NCBI GenBank assembly: GCA_004293725.1
Contig: REAW01000006.1
Coordinates: 1 to 64,000, forward strand
Direction of reading: 5' to 3'
Length of the DNA: 64,000 bases
DNA from: Curvibacter sp.
GTDB lineage: Bacteria; Pseudomonadota; Gammaproteobacteria; Burkholderiales; Burkholderiaceae_C
Shown here in pieces: positions 25,152 to 35,317 of the stretch. The translations under genes were made by a program, and so were the position numbers. Within the stretch, counting starts at the first letter, position 1. Each line of letters starts with the position of its first letter. The notes beneath the pieces are model-generated. The model did not search any database and was not told the DNA's origin. It worked only from the letters and a program-made list of their open reading frames with translations.

Positions 25152-27920
25152 TCAGACCACTACGTTAACCAAGCGGCCGGGCACGACGATGACTTTTTTA
25201 GCAGAGGCTCCTGCTGCGTGACTCAGGAATGCTTCACTGGCAAGCGCTGCGGACTCGATGGTCTCTTTGCTGGCACCCGCTGGAACCCGCACCGCGCCAC
25301 GCAACTTGCCGTTGACCTGGAGCACCAGCTCAATTTCGTCTTGCACCAGCGCCGATGTGTCGACCAAGGGCCAAGGCGCATCCAGCAAATCACCCAAAGT
25401 TCCGGCGTAACCGAGTGCAGACCAGAGTGCATGCGCCAGATGCGGAGTCGCGGGGTACAACACCCGCAACAAAATGCCAAAACCTTCGATCAATGCCACC
25501 TGGGCGCCCGCACTGTCCAGGGCTTTGAAGCCCTCCAGCGCGTTGATCATCTTCATGGTACCGGACACCACGGTGTTGTATTGCATGCGCTGGTAGTCAA
25601 AGTCCACCTGCTTGAGCACCGTGTGCATCTCCAGGCGCAGAGCCTTGGCTTCCTTGCTGAATTCAACATCATTTAGGCTTCCTGCGCCCGCCACACTTGC
25701 GCGAGCAGCTACTGAATCCATAGCAGAAAGCTTGTAGCCAAAGTTCCACACACGGCGCAGAAAGCGGTAGCTACCCTCGACGGCTGCATCGTTCCATTCC
25801 AACGTGGCCTCGGGCGGGGCGGTGAACATGGTGTAGATGCGGGCGGTGTCTGCGCCGTATTTGGCGATCAGTTCCTGCGGGTCCACACCGTTGTTCTTGG
25901 ACTTGGACATTGTGCCCACACCCTCGTAATCGATGGCGGTGCCCACTGGCAGCAGGCCATCCGCACTATCCACTTCCTTGATGAGCTTGGCCCCCACCAC
26001 CTTGCCAGCAGCGTCTTGCACATGCTCCACGTCTTGCGGCCAGAAGTACTCTTTGCCACCCTTGGCGGTGCGGCGGCTGTAAATGTGGTTGAGCACCATG
26101 CCCTGGGTCAGCAGCTTGGTGAAGGGTTCGTCCACCTTGACAAGCCCCAGGTCGCGCATTACCTTGGTCCAGAAGCGGGCGTACAGCAAGTGCAGGATGG
26201 CGTGTTCGATGCCGCCGATGTACTGGTCCATGCCACTGCCGCCGGTGGCCAACTGTTGGTCACGCATCCAGTAGTCGGTGCCGCCGGCCACCATGGCTTC
26301 CGCGTTGTTGGGGTCGCAGTAGCGCATGAAATACCAACTGGAATCCACAAAGGTGTCCATGGTGTCGGTCTCGCGCCGCGCGGCCTTGCCGCACACGGGG
26401 CACACAACACCGGCGTGGAAACCTTCGTGTTTATGCAGCGGGTTGCCCGAGCCATCGGGTACGCAATCCTGCGGCAGCACCACGGGCAGGTCTTTCTCCG
26501 GCACCGGCACGGCCCCGTGCTCGTCGCAATGGATGATGGGGATGGGCGTGCCCCAGTAGCGCTGGCGGCTCACGCCCCAGTCGCGCAGGCGCCAAGTGGT
26601 CTTCTTCTCGCCCAGGCCTTTGGCAGCCAGGTCCCTAGCCACTGCATCGACCGCCGCCTTATAGGCCAAGCCGTCATACTTGCCGGAGTTCACAGACACA
26701 GCGCGCTGCTTATCGCCATACCAATCGGCCCAAGCCTCCTGGGAGAAGGTTTCGCCTTCGGCGGTGACAACCTGCTTGATTTCGATGCAGTACTTCTTGG
26801 CAAACGCAAAGTCACGCTCATCGTGCGCGGGAACGCCCATCACGGCGCCATCGCCATAGCCCATCAACACATAGTTGCCGACCCACACTGGCACTGGGGC
26901 GCCAGTCAGCGGATGGGTTACGAACAGGCCGGTGCTCAGGCCCTTTTTCTCTTGCGTGGCAAGCTCAGCTTCGGTGGTGCCACCGGTCTTGCACTCTTCA
27001 ATGAAGGCGGCCAGCGCGGGGTTCGTGGCGGCTGCGTGCGCAGCCAGAGGGTGCTCAGGCGCCACGGCGCAGAAGGTCACGCCCATCACAGTGTCCGCAC
27101 GGGTGGTGAACACATACATGCGGCCGTCGCCAATCAACGCACCGCTCGCGTCCTTGATGTCGTGCGGGAACGCAAAGCGCACGCCTTCGCTCTTGCCAAT
27201 CCAGTTTTCCTGCATCAGGCGCACACGGTCGGGCCAACCAGTCAGCGTGGCCTTGTCGTTGCCCATCTGAACATGGTCCAGCAGCTCTTGTGCGTAGTCG
27301 GTGATCTTGAGGTAATAGCCGGGGATCTCACGCTTCTCTACCACCGCGCCGGTGCGCCAGCCCTTGCCGTCAATCACCTGTTCGTTGGCCAGCACGGTCT
27401 GGTCCACCGGGTCCCAGTTCACCACCTGGGTCTTGCGGTAGGCAATGCCTTTTTCCAGCATCTTCAAAAACAACCACTGGTTCCATTGGTAATAGCTGGG
27501 GTCACAAGTGGCGACTTCACGACTCCAGTCGATGGCCAAGCCCATGGCCTGCATCTGGCCCTTCATGTAAGCGATGTTCTCGTACGTCCACTTGGCGGGC
27601 GGCACCTTGTTTTTGAGCGCCGCGTTCTCAGCGGGCAGACCGAAAGCGTCCCAGCCCATGGGCATGAGGACGTTGTGGCCGTTCATGCGCAGGTAACGCG
27701 CCAGCATGTCGTTGATGGTGTAGTTGCGCACATGGCCCATGTGCAACTTGCCGCTGGGGTACGGCAACATGGAACAGGCGTAGAACTTCTTCTTGGGCGT
27801 GCCATCCACGCCCACGGCGTTTTCGGTCACACGGTAGGCCGTATCACCATTCCACAGGGGTTGCGCCCAGTGGGCTTGCGCGGCTTGTTCTACGTCGAGG
27901 TGCTGGTACTTGTCTTGCAT
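25152..27920 (-). CDS. leuS: Leucyl-tRNA synthetase
   Basis: This 922-residue class I aminoacyl-tRNA synthetase attaches leucine to tRNA-Leu. The HIGH-type motif HMGH is at 60-63 ([14 protein letters not shown]) and the KMSKS-type motif MSKSK at 671-675, with the CP1 editing domain and the zinc-type [11 protein letters not shown] segment between. The length is a little over the bacterial norm. A short stretch in the C-terminal region ([14 protein letters not shown]) is a likely insertion and coincides with a copy of the dispersed repeat. leuS starts the leuS-lptE-lrp run. Confidence 0.97.
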   Translation of the reverse strand: MQDKYQHLDVEQAAQAHWAQPLWNGDTAYRVTENAVGVDGTPKKKFYACSMLPYPSGKLHMGHVRNYTINDMLARYLRMNGHNVLMPMGWDAFGLPAENAALKNKVPPAKWTYENIAYMKGQMQAMGLAIDWSREVATCDPSYYQWNQWLFLKMLEKGIAYRKTQVVNWDPVDQTVLANEQVIDGKGWRTGAVVEKREIPGYYLKITDYAQELLDHVQMGNDKATLTGWPDRVRLMQENWIGKSEGVRFAFPHDIKDASGALIGDGRMYVFTTRADTVMGVTFCAVAPEHPLAAHAAATNPALAAFIEECKTGGTTEAELATQEKKGLSTGLFVTHPLTGAPVPVWVGNYVLMGYGDGAVMGVPAHDERDFAFAKKYCIEIKQVVTAEGETFSQEAWADWYGDKQRAVSVNSGKYDGLAYKAAVDAVARDLAAKGLGEKKTTWRLRDWGVSRQRYWGTPIPIIHCDEHGAVPVPEKDLPVVLPQDCVPDGSGNPLHKHEGFHAGVVCPVCGKAARRETDTMDTFVDSSWYFMRYCDPNNAEAMVAGGTDYWMRDQQLATGGSGMDQYIGGIEHAILHLLYARFWTKVMRDLGLVKVDEPFTKLLTQGMVLNHIYSRRTAKGGKEYFWPQDVEHVQDAAGKVVGAKLIKEVDSADGLLPVGTAIDYEGVGTMSKSKNNGVDPQELIAKYGADTARIYTMFTAPPEATLEWNDAAVEGSYRFLRRVWNFGYKLSAMDSVAARASVAGAGSLNDVEFSKEAKALRLEMHTVLKQVDFDYQRMQYNTVVSGTMKMINALEGFKALDSAGAQVALIEGFGILLRVLYPATPHLAHALWSALGYAGTLGDLLDAPWPLVDTSALVQDEIELVLQVNGKLRGAVRVPAGASKETIESAALASEAFLSHAAGASAKKVIVVPGRLVNVVV
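25700..25727 (+). repeat. Dispersed short repeat, copy 3 (inside leuS)
   Basis: GCGCGAGCAGCTAC, a short centre, then CATAGCAG. It is in frame inside leuS in a linker that is not conserved in the enzyme family, which suggests the repeat was inserted there. Confidence 0.55.
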
Positions 27921-28002
27921 GGGAAAGGGGCAGCGCCAGGCTACCGATGGAAGGGCGTAGGTTGATTTTAGGCGCTGCTACAGCGCAGGCTGGTAAGGTG
28001 GG

Positions 28003-28304
28003 TTAGGGTGCGACGACAGGCGGCTCGGGATTCGCCACAAAACCGATACGGCTCAAACCCGCCGCGTGCGCAACGCCCATGACTTCGACCACCCGGCCGT
28101 AGGGCACGGTGGCGTCGGCACGCAGTTGTACCTCAGTCAGCGGATTCAGGTCGGCAGCCTTCTTGAGTTCTTGTGCCAAGGCGGGCAAGGCAATGGGTTG
28201 ATCGGCCAGGTACATCTGCCCGGCATGACATCGATCAACGGCGTCATGTTGATGTCACTCATGGGTTGCGCACCGGGCGTGCGCTCCAAGCGGCCAAAGC
28301 TCAT
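28003..28304 (-). pseudogene. exbD: exbD remnant (ExbD/TolR), internal deletion
   Basis: The beginning and the end of an ExbD protein are present in different frames. The start MSFGRLERTPG..MSDINMTPLIDVM (from 28304) carries the conserved PLIDVM with the functional Asp. It is then cut off and continues out of frame as PGRCTW. The C-terminal periplasmic part, MYLADQPIALP to the stop at 28003, is intact in another frame. The single membrane helix and about 40 residues are missing. A normal ExbD would work with ExbB and TonB to energise outer membrane receptors; this one cannot. The start overlaps the exbB stop by 4 bases, the usual coupling. Confidence 0.75.
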
Positions 28305-28911
28305 GGCGAAGAGGTCAACAAAAGCTCGCGCAGGTCGCGCGCAAACCCCTCCAAGTCCGCTTCGATGCGGGCAATCAGGGAATAGCCACGGCCAATCCCG
28401 CAGCGGTCATGATCAACGCCTCCCCCACAGGGCCAGATATCTTGTCGATACTGACCTGACCAGAGCCCGCAATGCCAATGAGTGCATGGTAGATACCCCA
28501 GACCGTGCCCAACAAACCTACAAACGGCGCAGTGGCGCCCACGGTCGCCAGCAACACCTGGCCTGCCTGCAACTGACGCAACACGCCATGCAAGGCATCA
28601 CGCAGAACACGGGTCAATTGCTGAGAGCGATCCCCGCTGGCGCCCAACGTACCGGGCTGCGCCTGCTGCGTGGCCTCTACCAACGGGATGATGAGCAGTT
28701 CCCGGTCAAACACCCTCACTGCCACCCGGCCCTGCTCCCAGTCGGGCGCCTGCCAGAACGCGGCAGTGCTGCGACTTACATCACGCACCGCGCGCTGAAG
28801 CAACCAGCCTTTCCACAAAATCACGACCCAACTGCAGATCGACATGCCCAGCAAGATCACCGAGACTGCGGTGCTGACCGCATCGCCCTGAAACAGCGGA
28901 TTGGCGATCAT
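28301..28911 (-). pseudogene. exbB: exbB (MotA/TolQ/ExbB family), frameshifted by small deletion
   Basis: The first 178 codons (to 28375) give a normal ExbB N-terminal and core: three-helix layout, VGATAPFVGLLGTVWGIYHAL, and ISGPVGEALIMTAAGLAVAIP. Immediately after AVAIP the frame hits a stop. The usual ExbB tail, LIARIEADLEGFARDLREL, resumes in another frame and ends at 28301. A typical ExbB has about ten more residues at the joint (AVLAYN-type), so about 31 bases seem to be lost. The protein would normally be an inner membrane proton channel subunit. A shortened product ending at 28375 may still be made. It overlaps dapB by 4 bases upstream. Confidence 0.75.
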
Positions 28912-29717
28912 TTGAGATTCAGTACATCAAACATGTCGAACAGGCCAGCCTTGCGCCCTGACAGGAAACGGGCTGCACGCAGGCTTCCTTGGGCATAGGT
29001 GGCGCGGCTCGAAGACTTGTGGCTGATCTCAATGCGCTCTCCGGTTCCGGCAAACAACACCGTGTGATCACCCACAATGTCGCCGCCCCGAATGGTGGCA
29101 AACCCGATGCTGGACGGATCTCGCTCGCCCGTCACACCATAACGCTCGTAAACCGCACAGTCCTTCAGTTCGCGGCCCAAGGCACCTGCAATGACCTCAC
29201 CCATCTTCAAGGCCGTACCGGATGGTGCATCCACCTTATGGCGGTGGTGGGCTTCCACAATTTCAATGTCGTACCCCGTTGCCAGCGCCTTGGCGGCCAT
29301 TTCCAAAAGCTTGAGGGTCACGTTGACGCCCACACTCATGTTGGGGGCCATCACAATGGCGATGTGTTTGGCTGCCTCGGATATCTCGGCCTTTTGCGCA
29401 TCACTGAAACCGGTGGTGCCAATTACGGCCGAAACACCCAGCTCGCGGCACACCCGCAAATGTTCTAGTGTCCCCTCCGGGCGGGTAAAGTCGATTAGCA
29501 CATCGCAGCCGCGCAAGCCTTGATGCAGATCTGCGGTGATCACCACCCCAGCAAGTTGTCCAGAAAAAGCACCGGCATCTTGGCCTAACGCAAGGCTGCT
29601 GGCCATATCCAGTGCACCGCCCAAACGGCAGTCTTCAGCAGCACGCACGGCGTCAACAAGCATTTGGCCCATGCGGCCCGAAGCGCCAGCGATGGCGATG
29701 GTGTGGGTCATTCCCAT
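28908..29717 (-). CDS. dapB: 4-hydroxy-tetrahydrodipicolinate reductase
   Basis: This 269-residue enzyme is part of the diaminopimelate/lysine pathway and uses NAD(P)H. Visible features are the N-terminal [11 protein letters not shown] nucleotide loop, [10 protein letters not shown], the catalytic region [17 protein letters not shown] (His pair and Lys), and the C-terminal [12 protein letters not shown]. Length matches the family. It lies between bamE and exbB on the same strand; bamE-dapB-exbBD is a neighbourhood I recall from related genomes. Confidence 0.96.
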   Translation of the reverse strand: MGMTHTIAIAGASGRMGQMLVDAVRAAEDCRLGGALDMASSLALGQDAGAFSGQLAGVVITADLHQGLRGCDVLIDFTRPEGTLEHLRVCRELGVSAVIGTTGFSDAQKAEISEAAKHIAIVMAPNMSVGVNVTLKLLEMAAKALATGYDIEIVEAHHRHKVDAPSGTALKMGEVIAGALGRELKDCAVYERYGVTGERDPSSIGFATIRGGDIVGDHTVLFAGTGERIEISHKSSSRATYAQGSLRAARFLSGRKAGLFDMFDVLNLK

Positions 29718-29729
29718 TCCTCTAGAAAA

Positions 29730-30287
29730 TTACGGCTGGGTGGGCTCCAACGGCGGATAAACCGTTGGCGCAGTGGCGGCGGGGGAGGGAGTTACGGAAT
29801 CGGGTCCTGAGGGTGCGGGGAATGTTTGCAGCTTGTCTTCCGGCGCGCGCAAGGCAGGCAGCGGACCCTTGTTGGGGGAAGACTTCAGCGTCGCAACAAA
29901 CTCCGATTCACTGGGGAGTTCATCGGCCTCGACACGCTCAAGCGCATCGTTCGCAAAAAACACCGTCACGCGACGCGACTGAGGCTCTGCACCCTGTCGC
30001 TTCAACGTGAACACATAATCCCAACGGTTCGCGTGAAAAACACTTACCAGTAGCGAAGTGCCCAACACATCCTGCACCATGGCACGGGGCATGCCGGGGC
30101 GTAACACGGCCAATTGCTCACGCGTCACCACATTGCCTTGCACGATGTCGATCTTGTAGGGCTGCACAGTTTGCGCAGCTTGAGCGAGCGTATCGCCAGC
30201 GCTATTGATTGTGCTGCAACCCACCAGGGTGGACAAGACCAAAACCACCAAGAAAAAAGGGCCGCTGCGCAGCAGGTTGTTGGGCAT
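29730..30287 (-). CDS. bamE: Outer membrane protein assembly factor BamE
   Basis: This 185-residue lipoprotein of the BAM complex has a signal sequence with lipobox LVGC (Cys24). The SmpA/OmlA fold follows: [33 protein letters not shown], then [10 protein letters not shown]. After the folded domain (to about 145) there is a Pro/Ala-rich tail of about 40 residues, longer than in E. coli BamE. It is divergent from fur, the common arrangement in beta- and gammaproteobacteria. Confidence 0.93.
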   Translation of the reverse strand: MPNNLLRSGPFFLVVLVLSTLVGCSTINSAGDTLAQAAQTVQPYKIDIVQGNVVTREQLAVLRPGMPRAMVQDVLGTSLLVSVFHANRWDYVFTLKRQGAEPQSRRVTVFFANDALERVEADELPSESEFVATLKSSPNKGPLPALRAPEDKLQTFPAPSGPDSVTPSPAATAPTVYPPLEPTQP

Positions 30288-30369
30288 GAAGAATCAGGAA
30301 CGATATGATCGGACCATTGTAGCGGTTGGTCTGTTCCAGCCAGACAGGCACTTGCGCCGGAAAAATGCC

Positions 30370-30807
30370 ATGAGCAATATCAACGAACTGAAAAGTACAG
30401 GCCTCAAAGCAACCGTTCCGCGCATAAAAATCCTGGAAGTCTTCCAGCGCGGTTCGCAACGCCATATGACAGCCGAAGATGTGTTCCGCGTTCTGCTACA
30501 AGAACGCTCAGACGTAGGCTTGGCTACGGTTTACCGGGTTCTAACGCAATTTGAACAGGCAAGTATTTTGAGCCGCAGCCATTTTGAGAGCGGCAAAGCT
30601 GTTTATGAGCTCAATGAGGGACAGCACCACGACCACTTGGTGTGTCTGGATTGCGGCAAAGTGGAAGAGTTCTACGATGCAGAAATTGAAAAACGCCAGC
30701 ACGCCGTGGCAAAGGCTAAAGGCTTCACTATTTCCGACCATGCGCTGAGCCTGTATGCCAATTGCACCAAGGAAAAATGCCCGCACCGCGAAAGCTCGCC
30801 TTCGTAA
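30370..30807 (+). CDS. fur: Ferric uptake regulator Fur
   Basis: This 145-residue iron-sensing repressor has an N-terminal winged helix ([33 protein letters not shown]) and a C-terminal metal-binding dimerisation domain with [16 protein letters not shown] (His cluster and CxxC) and the second Cys pair NCTKEKC. The ATG was chosen because it gives the typical start [15 protein letters not shown]; upstream residues lie in the bamE/fur intergenic region. It is divergent from bamE with about 80 bases between starts. I see no strong Fur box there. Confidence 0.95.
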   Translation: MSNINELKSTGLKATVPRIKILEVFQRGSQRHMTAEDVFRVLLQERSDVGLATVYRVLTQFEQASILSRSHFESGKAVYELNEGQHHDHLVCLDCGKVEEFYDAEIEKRQHAVAKAKGFTISDHALSLYANCTKEKCPHRESSPS

Positions 30808-30819
30808 GCGACAGGCAAA

Positions 30820-31767
30820 TCAGCCTTGTAACATGGCCTTACGGTGCCGTTCGACGAACTCCTGATAGGTATCAATACCGCGCAATTGCAAGATAGTGTT
30901 GCGTACGGCAGCTTCAACCAACACCGCAATATTGCGACCCGCCACCACCTGAATTACCACCTTGCGCACCGGGATACCCAACACATCTTGGGTCAACGGC
31001 TCGTAGGGGATGCGCTCGTACTCACGCTCCAATGTCTCCCGACGCACCAAATGCACGATCAGCTTGAGGCGCATCTTGCGGCGCACTGCAGTTTCACCAA
31101 AGATGCCGCGAATATCGAGCAGGCCGATGCCCCGCACTTCCAATAGGTTTTGCAGCAACTCCGGGCAGCGCCCTTCTATCGTGGTCTGGTTGATGCGAAA
31201 CAGGTCCACGGCATCGTCAGCCACCAGGCCGTTTCCACGGGAAATCAACTCGAGGCCCAGTTCGCTTTTCCCCAGACCAGACTCACCTGTTATCAACACC
31301 CCCAGACCCAAAATGTCCATAAACACGCCATGCATGGACATGCGCTCAGCAAAGTGCTTGGACAGGTAAGCTCGCAATACGTCAATCACAAAACCAGATG
31401 ACTCTTGGGTTGCAAACATCGGTATTTGTGCGCGCTCACACATGGAAAGCAGCGCTTCTGGCGCAGCCTGTCCATCGGCTAACACCAGCACGGGGGGCTC
31501 CAAAGTCACGATGCGCGAAATTCGGCGCGCGCAGTCTTCAGGCGTGGCATTGGAAATATAGGAAATTTCGCGTGCACCCAGGATCTGCACGCGGTAGGGA
31601 TGAATGTAATTGAGGTGCCCCACCAAATCAGCCCCCGAGCGGGCCGCACTGATGGCGACTTCGTCAAATCGACGCTCTGAGGCGCCCAGACCGGCGATCC
31701 ACTCCCAATGCAGATACGCCCGAAACTCCTCAAAAAGAGCATCTGCGCTGACCGCTGTGGGCTTCAC
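30820..31767 (-). CDS. hprK: HPr kinase/phosphorylase
   Basis: This 315-residue enzyme phosphorylates and dephosphorylates a serine of HPr, or of NPr in the nitrogen-related PTS. The P-loop GESGLGKSE is at 161-169, followed by the family-specific [21 protein letters not shown] segment. It starts with GTG. It follows ptsN on the same strand in the typical hpf-ptsN-hprK order of proteobacteria that have an incomplete, regulatory PTS. Confidence 0.95.
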   Translation of the reverse strand: MKPTAVSADALFEEFRAYLHWEWIAGLGASERRFDEVAISAARSGADLVGHLNYIHPYRVQILGAREISYISNATPEDCARRISRIVTLEPPVLVLADGQAAPEALLSMCERAQIPMFATQESSGFVIDVLRAYLSKHFAERMSMHGVFMDILGLGVLITGESGLGKSELGLELISRGNGLVADDAVDLFRINQTTIEGRCPELLQNLLEVRGIGLLDIRGIFGETAVRRKMRLKLIVHLVRRETLEREYERIPYEPLTQDVLGIPVRKVVIQVVAGRNIAVLVEAAVRNTILQLRGIDTYQEFVERHRKAMLQG

Positions 31768-31788
31768 GACGTGTCCAGACTGGAGGAC

Positions 31789-32256
31789 TTAGGCAGGGCG
31801 GGCCGATTGCCAGCCAGCGATCAAACCATGTAAATGGGCGGAGTCGTTGCACGCCGCAAGTTGTTCACGCAGACTGGCATCACTCAACAATTCTGCAATT
31901 TCAGACAGAATTTCGAGATGCTTCTGCGTTGCCGCCTCGGGCACCAGAAGAAAAATCAACAAACTGACCGGAACATCATCCGGGGCATCAAAGCCAATGG
32001 GCTTGGCTAACTGGAAAACAGCCGCCATGGGTGCCTTGAGCCCCTTGATGCGACCATGAGGGATCGCTACGCCATGCCCCAGTCCCGTGGAGCCCAAACG
32101 CTCGCGCGAAAACAAACTGTCGGTGACCAACGCCCGGCTCAGGCCGTGAAGGTTTTCAAACAGCAGGCCGGCCTCTTCAAAAGCACGTTTTTTGCTGGTG
32201 GCATCGACTTGCGCAAGAACTTGCGAAGCGGAAAGGATGGACGCGAGTCGGTTCAT
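31789..32256 (-). CDS. ptsN: PTS IIA-like nitrogen-regulatory protein PtsN
   Basis: This protein of about 155 residues belongs to the fructose/mannitol EIIA fold. The phosphorylated His67 lies in GVAIPHGRI. It receives phosphate from NPr and regulates potassium and nitrogen/carbon functions rather than sugar transport. The ATG of MNRLASIL was chosen over a GTG 7 codons up. A perfect hairpin with T-runs lies between hpf and this gene, so ptsN expression may depend on readthrough or on a small promoter in the roughly 25-base gap. The window also holds kup, a K+ transporter, at a distance. Confidence 0.93.
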   Translation of the reverse strand: MNRLASILSASQVLAQVDATSKKRAFEEAGLLFENLHGLSRALVTDSLFSRERLGSTGLGHGVAIPHGRIKGLKAPMAAVFQLAKPIGFDAPDDVPVSLLIFLLVPEAATQKHLEILSEIAELLSDASLREQLAACNDSAHLHGLIAGWQSARPA

Positions 32257-32280
32257 GGTGTGAGGCGGATTATGCACATA

Positions 32281-32309
32281 AAAAAACCGCCCGTGGTAGG
32301 GCGGTTTTT
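32281..32309. terminator. Strong bidirectional hairpin between hpf and ptsN
   Basis: The arms are AAAAACCGCCC and GGGCGGTTTTT with a 6-base loop, followed by T-runs on both strands. On the minus strand this is a textbook intrinsic terminator for hpf, about 25 bases before the ptsN start. Confidence 0.85.
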
Positions 32310-32335
32310 GGGTAGCAATCCCTAGCGCTTTGGGA

Positions 32336-32665
32336 CTACATCAGGCGCTTGGGGGCCTCGTGGTGGTGATTTTGGAGCCGATCTTTGTGGCGAACGACCT
32401 GCCGATCCAGTTTGTCGACCAAATCATCCACCGCAGCGTACAAGTCCTCATGGGAGCTTTCTGCGAACATATCGCTGCCCTTGACATGGATATTGCACTC
32501 AGCGCGCTGCCGTCGCTCTTTCTCCTTTTGCTTCTCAACGGTCAGTAGAACCTTGACATCTACCACTTGATCAAAGTGGCGCATGATCCGATCAAGCTTG
32601 GTCGTAACGTAACTGCGCAGGGCAGGGGTAACTTCAAGGTGATGACCGCTGATCGTCAAATTCAT
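32336..32665 (-). CDS. hpf: Ribosome hibernation promoting factor (short HPF/YfiA type)
   Basis: This 109-residue protein binds the 30S subunit and helps inactivate ribosomes in stationary phase. [24 protein letters not shown] is the typical HPF start, followed by [21 protein letters not shown] and [21 protein letters not shown]. It lacks the long C-terminal dimerisation domain, so it is the short type. The upstream 14 residues in frame were left out as unlike the family. rpoN, often upstream of hpf in other proteobacteria, is absent here; an MFS gene takes that place. Confidence 0.94.
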   Translation of the reverse strand: MNLTISGHHLEVTPALRSYVTTKLDRIMRHFDQVVDVKVLLTVEKQKEKERRQRAECNIHVKGSDMFAESSHEDLYAAVDDLVDKLDRQVVRHKDRLQNHHHEAPKRLM

Positions 32666-32840
32666 AAATAGCCTCCAGTTGCTCTCAGGGTTGAAAAAGC
32701 CTTCCATTTGCGGTGGTCGGCGCTCACATCAAAAACTACATTTCTAAACCCTATTTGCGGTCGTGTTGGTAACGACTATGCGCCGGTTTGGCGGCGATTG
32801 CAATTAGTTTTTGTAATGCAGTGCAATAAGCTGAGTCTCT

Positions 32841-34064
32841 CTACTTGGGAGCCGATGCCGTGGCTTGATGAAGTTGCAAACGTGCGCCCACCACAATTGT
32901 CAGCAGACTGGCCACACCCCCAACCAGCCCTGCGACCCCGTAGTTTTGCACCATGCCTGCAGCGTCACGACTGATGATGTAACCACCCACTAATGCAGCA
33001 AGCCCCATCGCGCATGACTGCACCGCGGAATTGAGGGTCATGAAGGTACCGCGGAGGGCGGGATTGGCAGCCGATGTAAGTATGGCCATCCCAGGGATCA
33101 TGCGCCCGCCCATACAAACAAAAAACAGGGTCGAAGTCAGAAGTACCCAGCCCATGGCCACCTGCCCCAACTGGGTAATGACAAGCATGGGGATCAGCAC
33201 GGCAGCAGCCATGATCCGAAAAGTCTTGAATTTCCCCCAGCTATCAGCCAAGCGTCCAACCAGCCTGGCAGTCAACAAGGTGGCAACACCGCCACACAAA
33301 TAGATGTAAGGGATATGCTCCGCACGCATGCCCACATTGGACTGCATGTAGATGGTGATGTAGGGAATAACCGTGAAGCCGGCAAACATTAACAACGCAG
33401 AAAAAACAAATGCGCGCTGGTGGTTGCGGTCCGCCACCACATCGCGAATGCGACTCCATGATGAAACATCCACTTGGGCAGCCACATGGTCCTTCAGTGA
33501 AGGCAATGTCACTTGGGCGAACACCATGAACAATCCGCTAAGCACGGCGATCAGAATGAAGGGGAGATGCCAGCCAAAGTGGGCCGCCATAAACAAGCCA
33601 AGAGGCACGCCAGCGACCGTTGATACAGAAAACGAAGTCATGACGACGCCCATGGCGCGCCCCCGACGTTCATACGGAATCACGTCCCCCACAATGGTTT
33701 GACTCAACGCCGAGAGCACGCCACCAAAGATGCCGGCGGCGACACGAGCAGCCATCAAACTGCCGTAAGTCGGCGCCAGGCCGCAGGCCAATGTGGACAG
33801 GGCAAACAGACCGTACAACACCAAAAGCAAGCGTTTGCGGTCAAACCGATCGATGTAGGTTGAAGCCGCCACCCCGGAAACACCTGCGGCCAGCGTGTAA
33901 GCAGACACCAACATGCCGAACTGAGCATCAGTGATGTCAAACAGCACCGTGAGCGCGGGCCCCAGCGGCATCATGATCATGAAGTCGAGGATGTTGGTGA
34001 ACTGGATCCCTGCCAAGGTGATCAACAGCCAGAGTTCGCGACGAGGCGAAAGTACAGAAGCCAT
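32841..34064 (-). CDS. MFS transporter
   Basis: This 407-residue protein has 12 membrane segments of the major facilitator superfamily. The motif-A-like loop between TM2 and TM3 is DRFDRKRLLL, and GVVMTSFSVSTVAGVPLGLF matches the drug/arabinose-efflux-like (DHA1) group. A substrate cannot be assigned. The start was taken at MASVLSPRREL; a TTG 13 codons upstream is possible. It is upstream of hpf on the same strand with about 175 bases between, and divergent from corA. Confidence 0.85.
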   Translation of the reverse strand: MASVLSPRRELWLLITLAGIQFTNILDFMIMMPLGPALTVLFDITDAQFGMLVSAYTLAAGVSGVAASTYIDRFDRKRLLLVLYGLFALSTLACGLAPTYGSLMAARVAAGIFGGVLSALSQTIVGDVIPYERRGRAMGVVMTSFSVSTVAGVPLGLFMAAHFGWHLPFILIAVLSGLFMVFAQVTLPSLKDHVAAQVDVSSWSRIRDVVADRNHQRAFVFSALLMFAGFTVIPYITIYMQSNVGMRAEHIPYIYLCGGVATLLTARLVGRLADSWGKFKTFRIMAAAVLIPMLVITQLGQVAMGWVLLTSTLFFVCMGGRMIPGMAILTSAANPALRGTFMTLNSAVQSCAMGLAALVGGYIISRDAAGMVQNYGVAGLVGGVASLLTIVVGARLQLHQATASAPK

Positions 34065-34267
34065 GGACGAAAGGAAAGAGAAGTGCGGCGGAATAGCCAG
34101 CAAGGCACTCTACCACCCCGCTCACAGTGCGATAATTTATGCAATCCCACTACCGGAGAACGCTCCTTGGAAAACTACCCTAGTCGGTAGCTTTCAACTC
34201 CCAGCACTGCATTGGGGTTGAAAGCACCCAGCCCGCACTGCAGACAACACCACATCGGGAGTGAGCC

Positions 34268-35254
34268 ATGCTCAATATTTTTACGCTCGCCAACGGTAGA
34301 CTCTTTCAGGAAGAGATCGAGTCCCTGGAGGAGCTTTCCAAATTTCAACCTATCTGGGTGGATCTTGAATCCCCCACCCTGGAAGAAAAGCGCTGGGTCA
34401 AACAATACTACGGCTTGTCCATCCCGGAAGACGCGATGGACGAGGATATCGAAGAGTCCGCCCGCTTTTACGCGGAAGACAATGGCGATGTCCATATCCG
34501 TAGCGACTTTCTGGTGGCCGACGACAACGAGCCCCGTACTGTGCGCGTCGCGTTCATCCTCAACCTGGTAAACGCCAACCTCAAAAGCAAGGGCGTGCTT
34601 TTTTCCATCCACGACGAAGATGTGCCAGTTTTTCGCCTGCTGCGCATGCGCGCGCGCAGAGCACCAGGGCTCATCGAAGACGCCAAGGAAGTGTTGCTCA
34701 AACTGTTTGACGCTGACGCCGAATACTCCGCCGATACGTTAGAGGGGATCTACGACGAACTGGAAAAAGTGAGCAATAAAGTGTTGTCAGGCGACGTGAC
34801 CGATGCCATGGCCGGCGAAGTACTGGGAGCGATTGCCCGCCACGAAGACATGAATGGCCGCATCCGCCGCAACGTGATGGACACACGCCGCGCCGTGAGT
34901 TTCATGATGCGGAGCAAAATGCTCAATGCCGAGCAGTTTGAAGAGGCACGGCAGATCCTGCGAGACATTGACTCACTGGATTCGCACACCGCCTTCCTGT
35001 TCGACAAGATCAACTTCTTGATGGACGCCACAGTTGGTTTCATTAACATCAACCAGAACAAGATCATCAAAATCTTCTCGGTGGCCAGCGTAGCGCTGCT
35101 GCCCCCTACACTGATTGCCAGCCTGTATGGCATGAACTTCAAGTTCATGCCCGAACTGGACTGGTCGCTGGGCTACCCTTACGCACTCGCACTGATGGTG
35201 GCCAGCGCACTGGTGCCCATGTGGTACTTCCGCAAACGCGGCTGGCTCAAATAA
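34268..35254 (+). CDS. corA: CorA family magnesium/cobalt transporter
   Basis: This 328-residue protein has a large N-terminal cytoplasmic domain and two C-terminal membrane segments. The diagnostic pore motif YGMN (GMN at 288-290) is followed by FKFMPELDW. CorA forms a homopentameric Mg2+ channel in the inner membrane. GGGAG lies about 7 bases upstream of the ATG. It is divergent from the MFS gene and converges with the MTA/SAH nucleosidase gene. Confidence 0.95.
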   Translation: MLNIFTLANGRLFQEEIESLEELSKFQPIWVDLESPTLEEKRWVKQYYGLSIPEDAMDEDIEESARFYAEDNGDVHIRSDFLVADDNEPRTVRVAFILNLVNANLKSKGVLFSIHDEDVPVFRLLRMRARRAPGLIEDAKEVLLKLFDADAEYSADTLEGIYDELEKVSNKVLSGDVTDAMAGEVLGAIARHEDMNGRIRRNVMDTRRAVSFMMRSKMLNAEQFEEARQILRDIDSLDSHTAFLFDKINFLMDATVGFININQNKIIKIFSVASVALLPPTLIASLYGMNFKFMPELDWSLGYPYALALMVASALVPMWYFRKRGWLK

Positions 35255-35291
35255 CTGAAGCAGCTTTGGGCCTCTAGCCCTTATGGAAAAA

Positions 35292-35317
35292 GCGCAATCA
35301 GCTACGATTTTGATAGT
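35292..35317 (+). repeat. Dispersed short repeat, copy 4 (over the 3' end of mtn)
   Basis: GCGCAATCAGCTACG, an A/T-rich centre, then GATAGTG. It spans the stop codon of the MTA/SAH nucleosidase gene, supplying its last codons. Confidence 0.5.

Noticed and set aside
26016-27965. 649-codon open frame opposite leuS
   Set aside because: It lies wholly antisense to leuS, has no domain character and is His/Gly/Val-rich as expected for the complement of a GC-rich gene.
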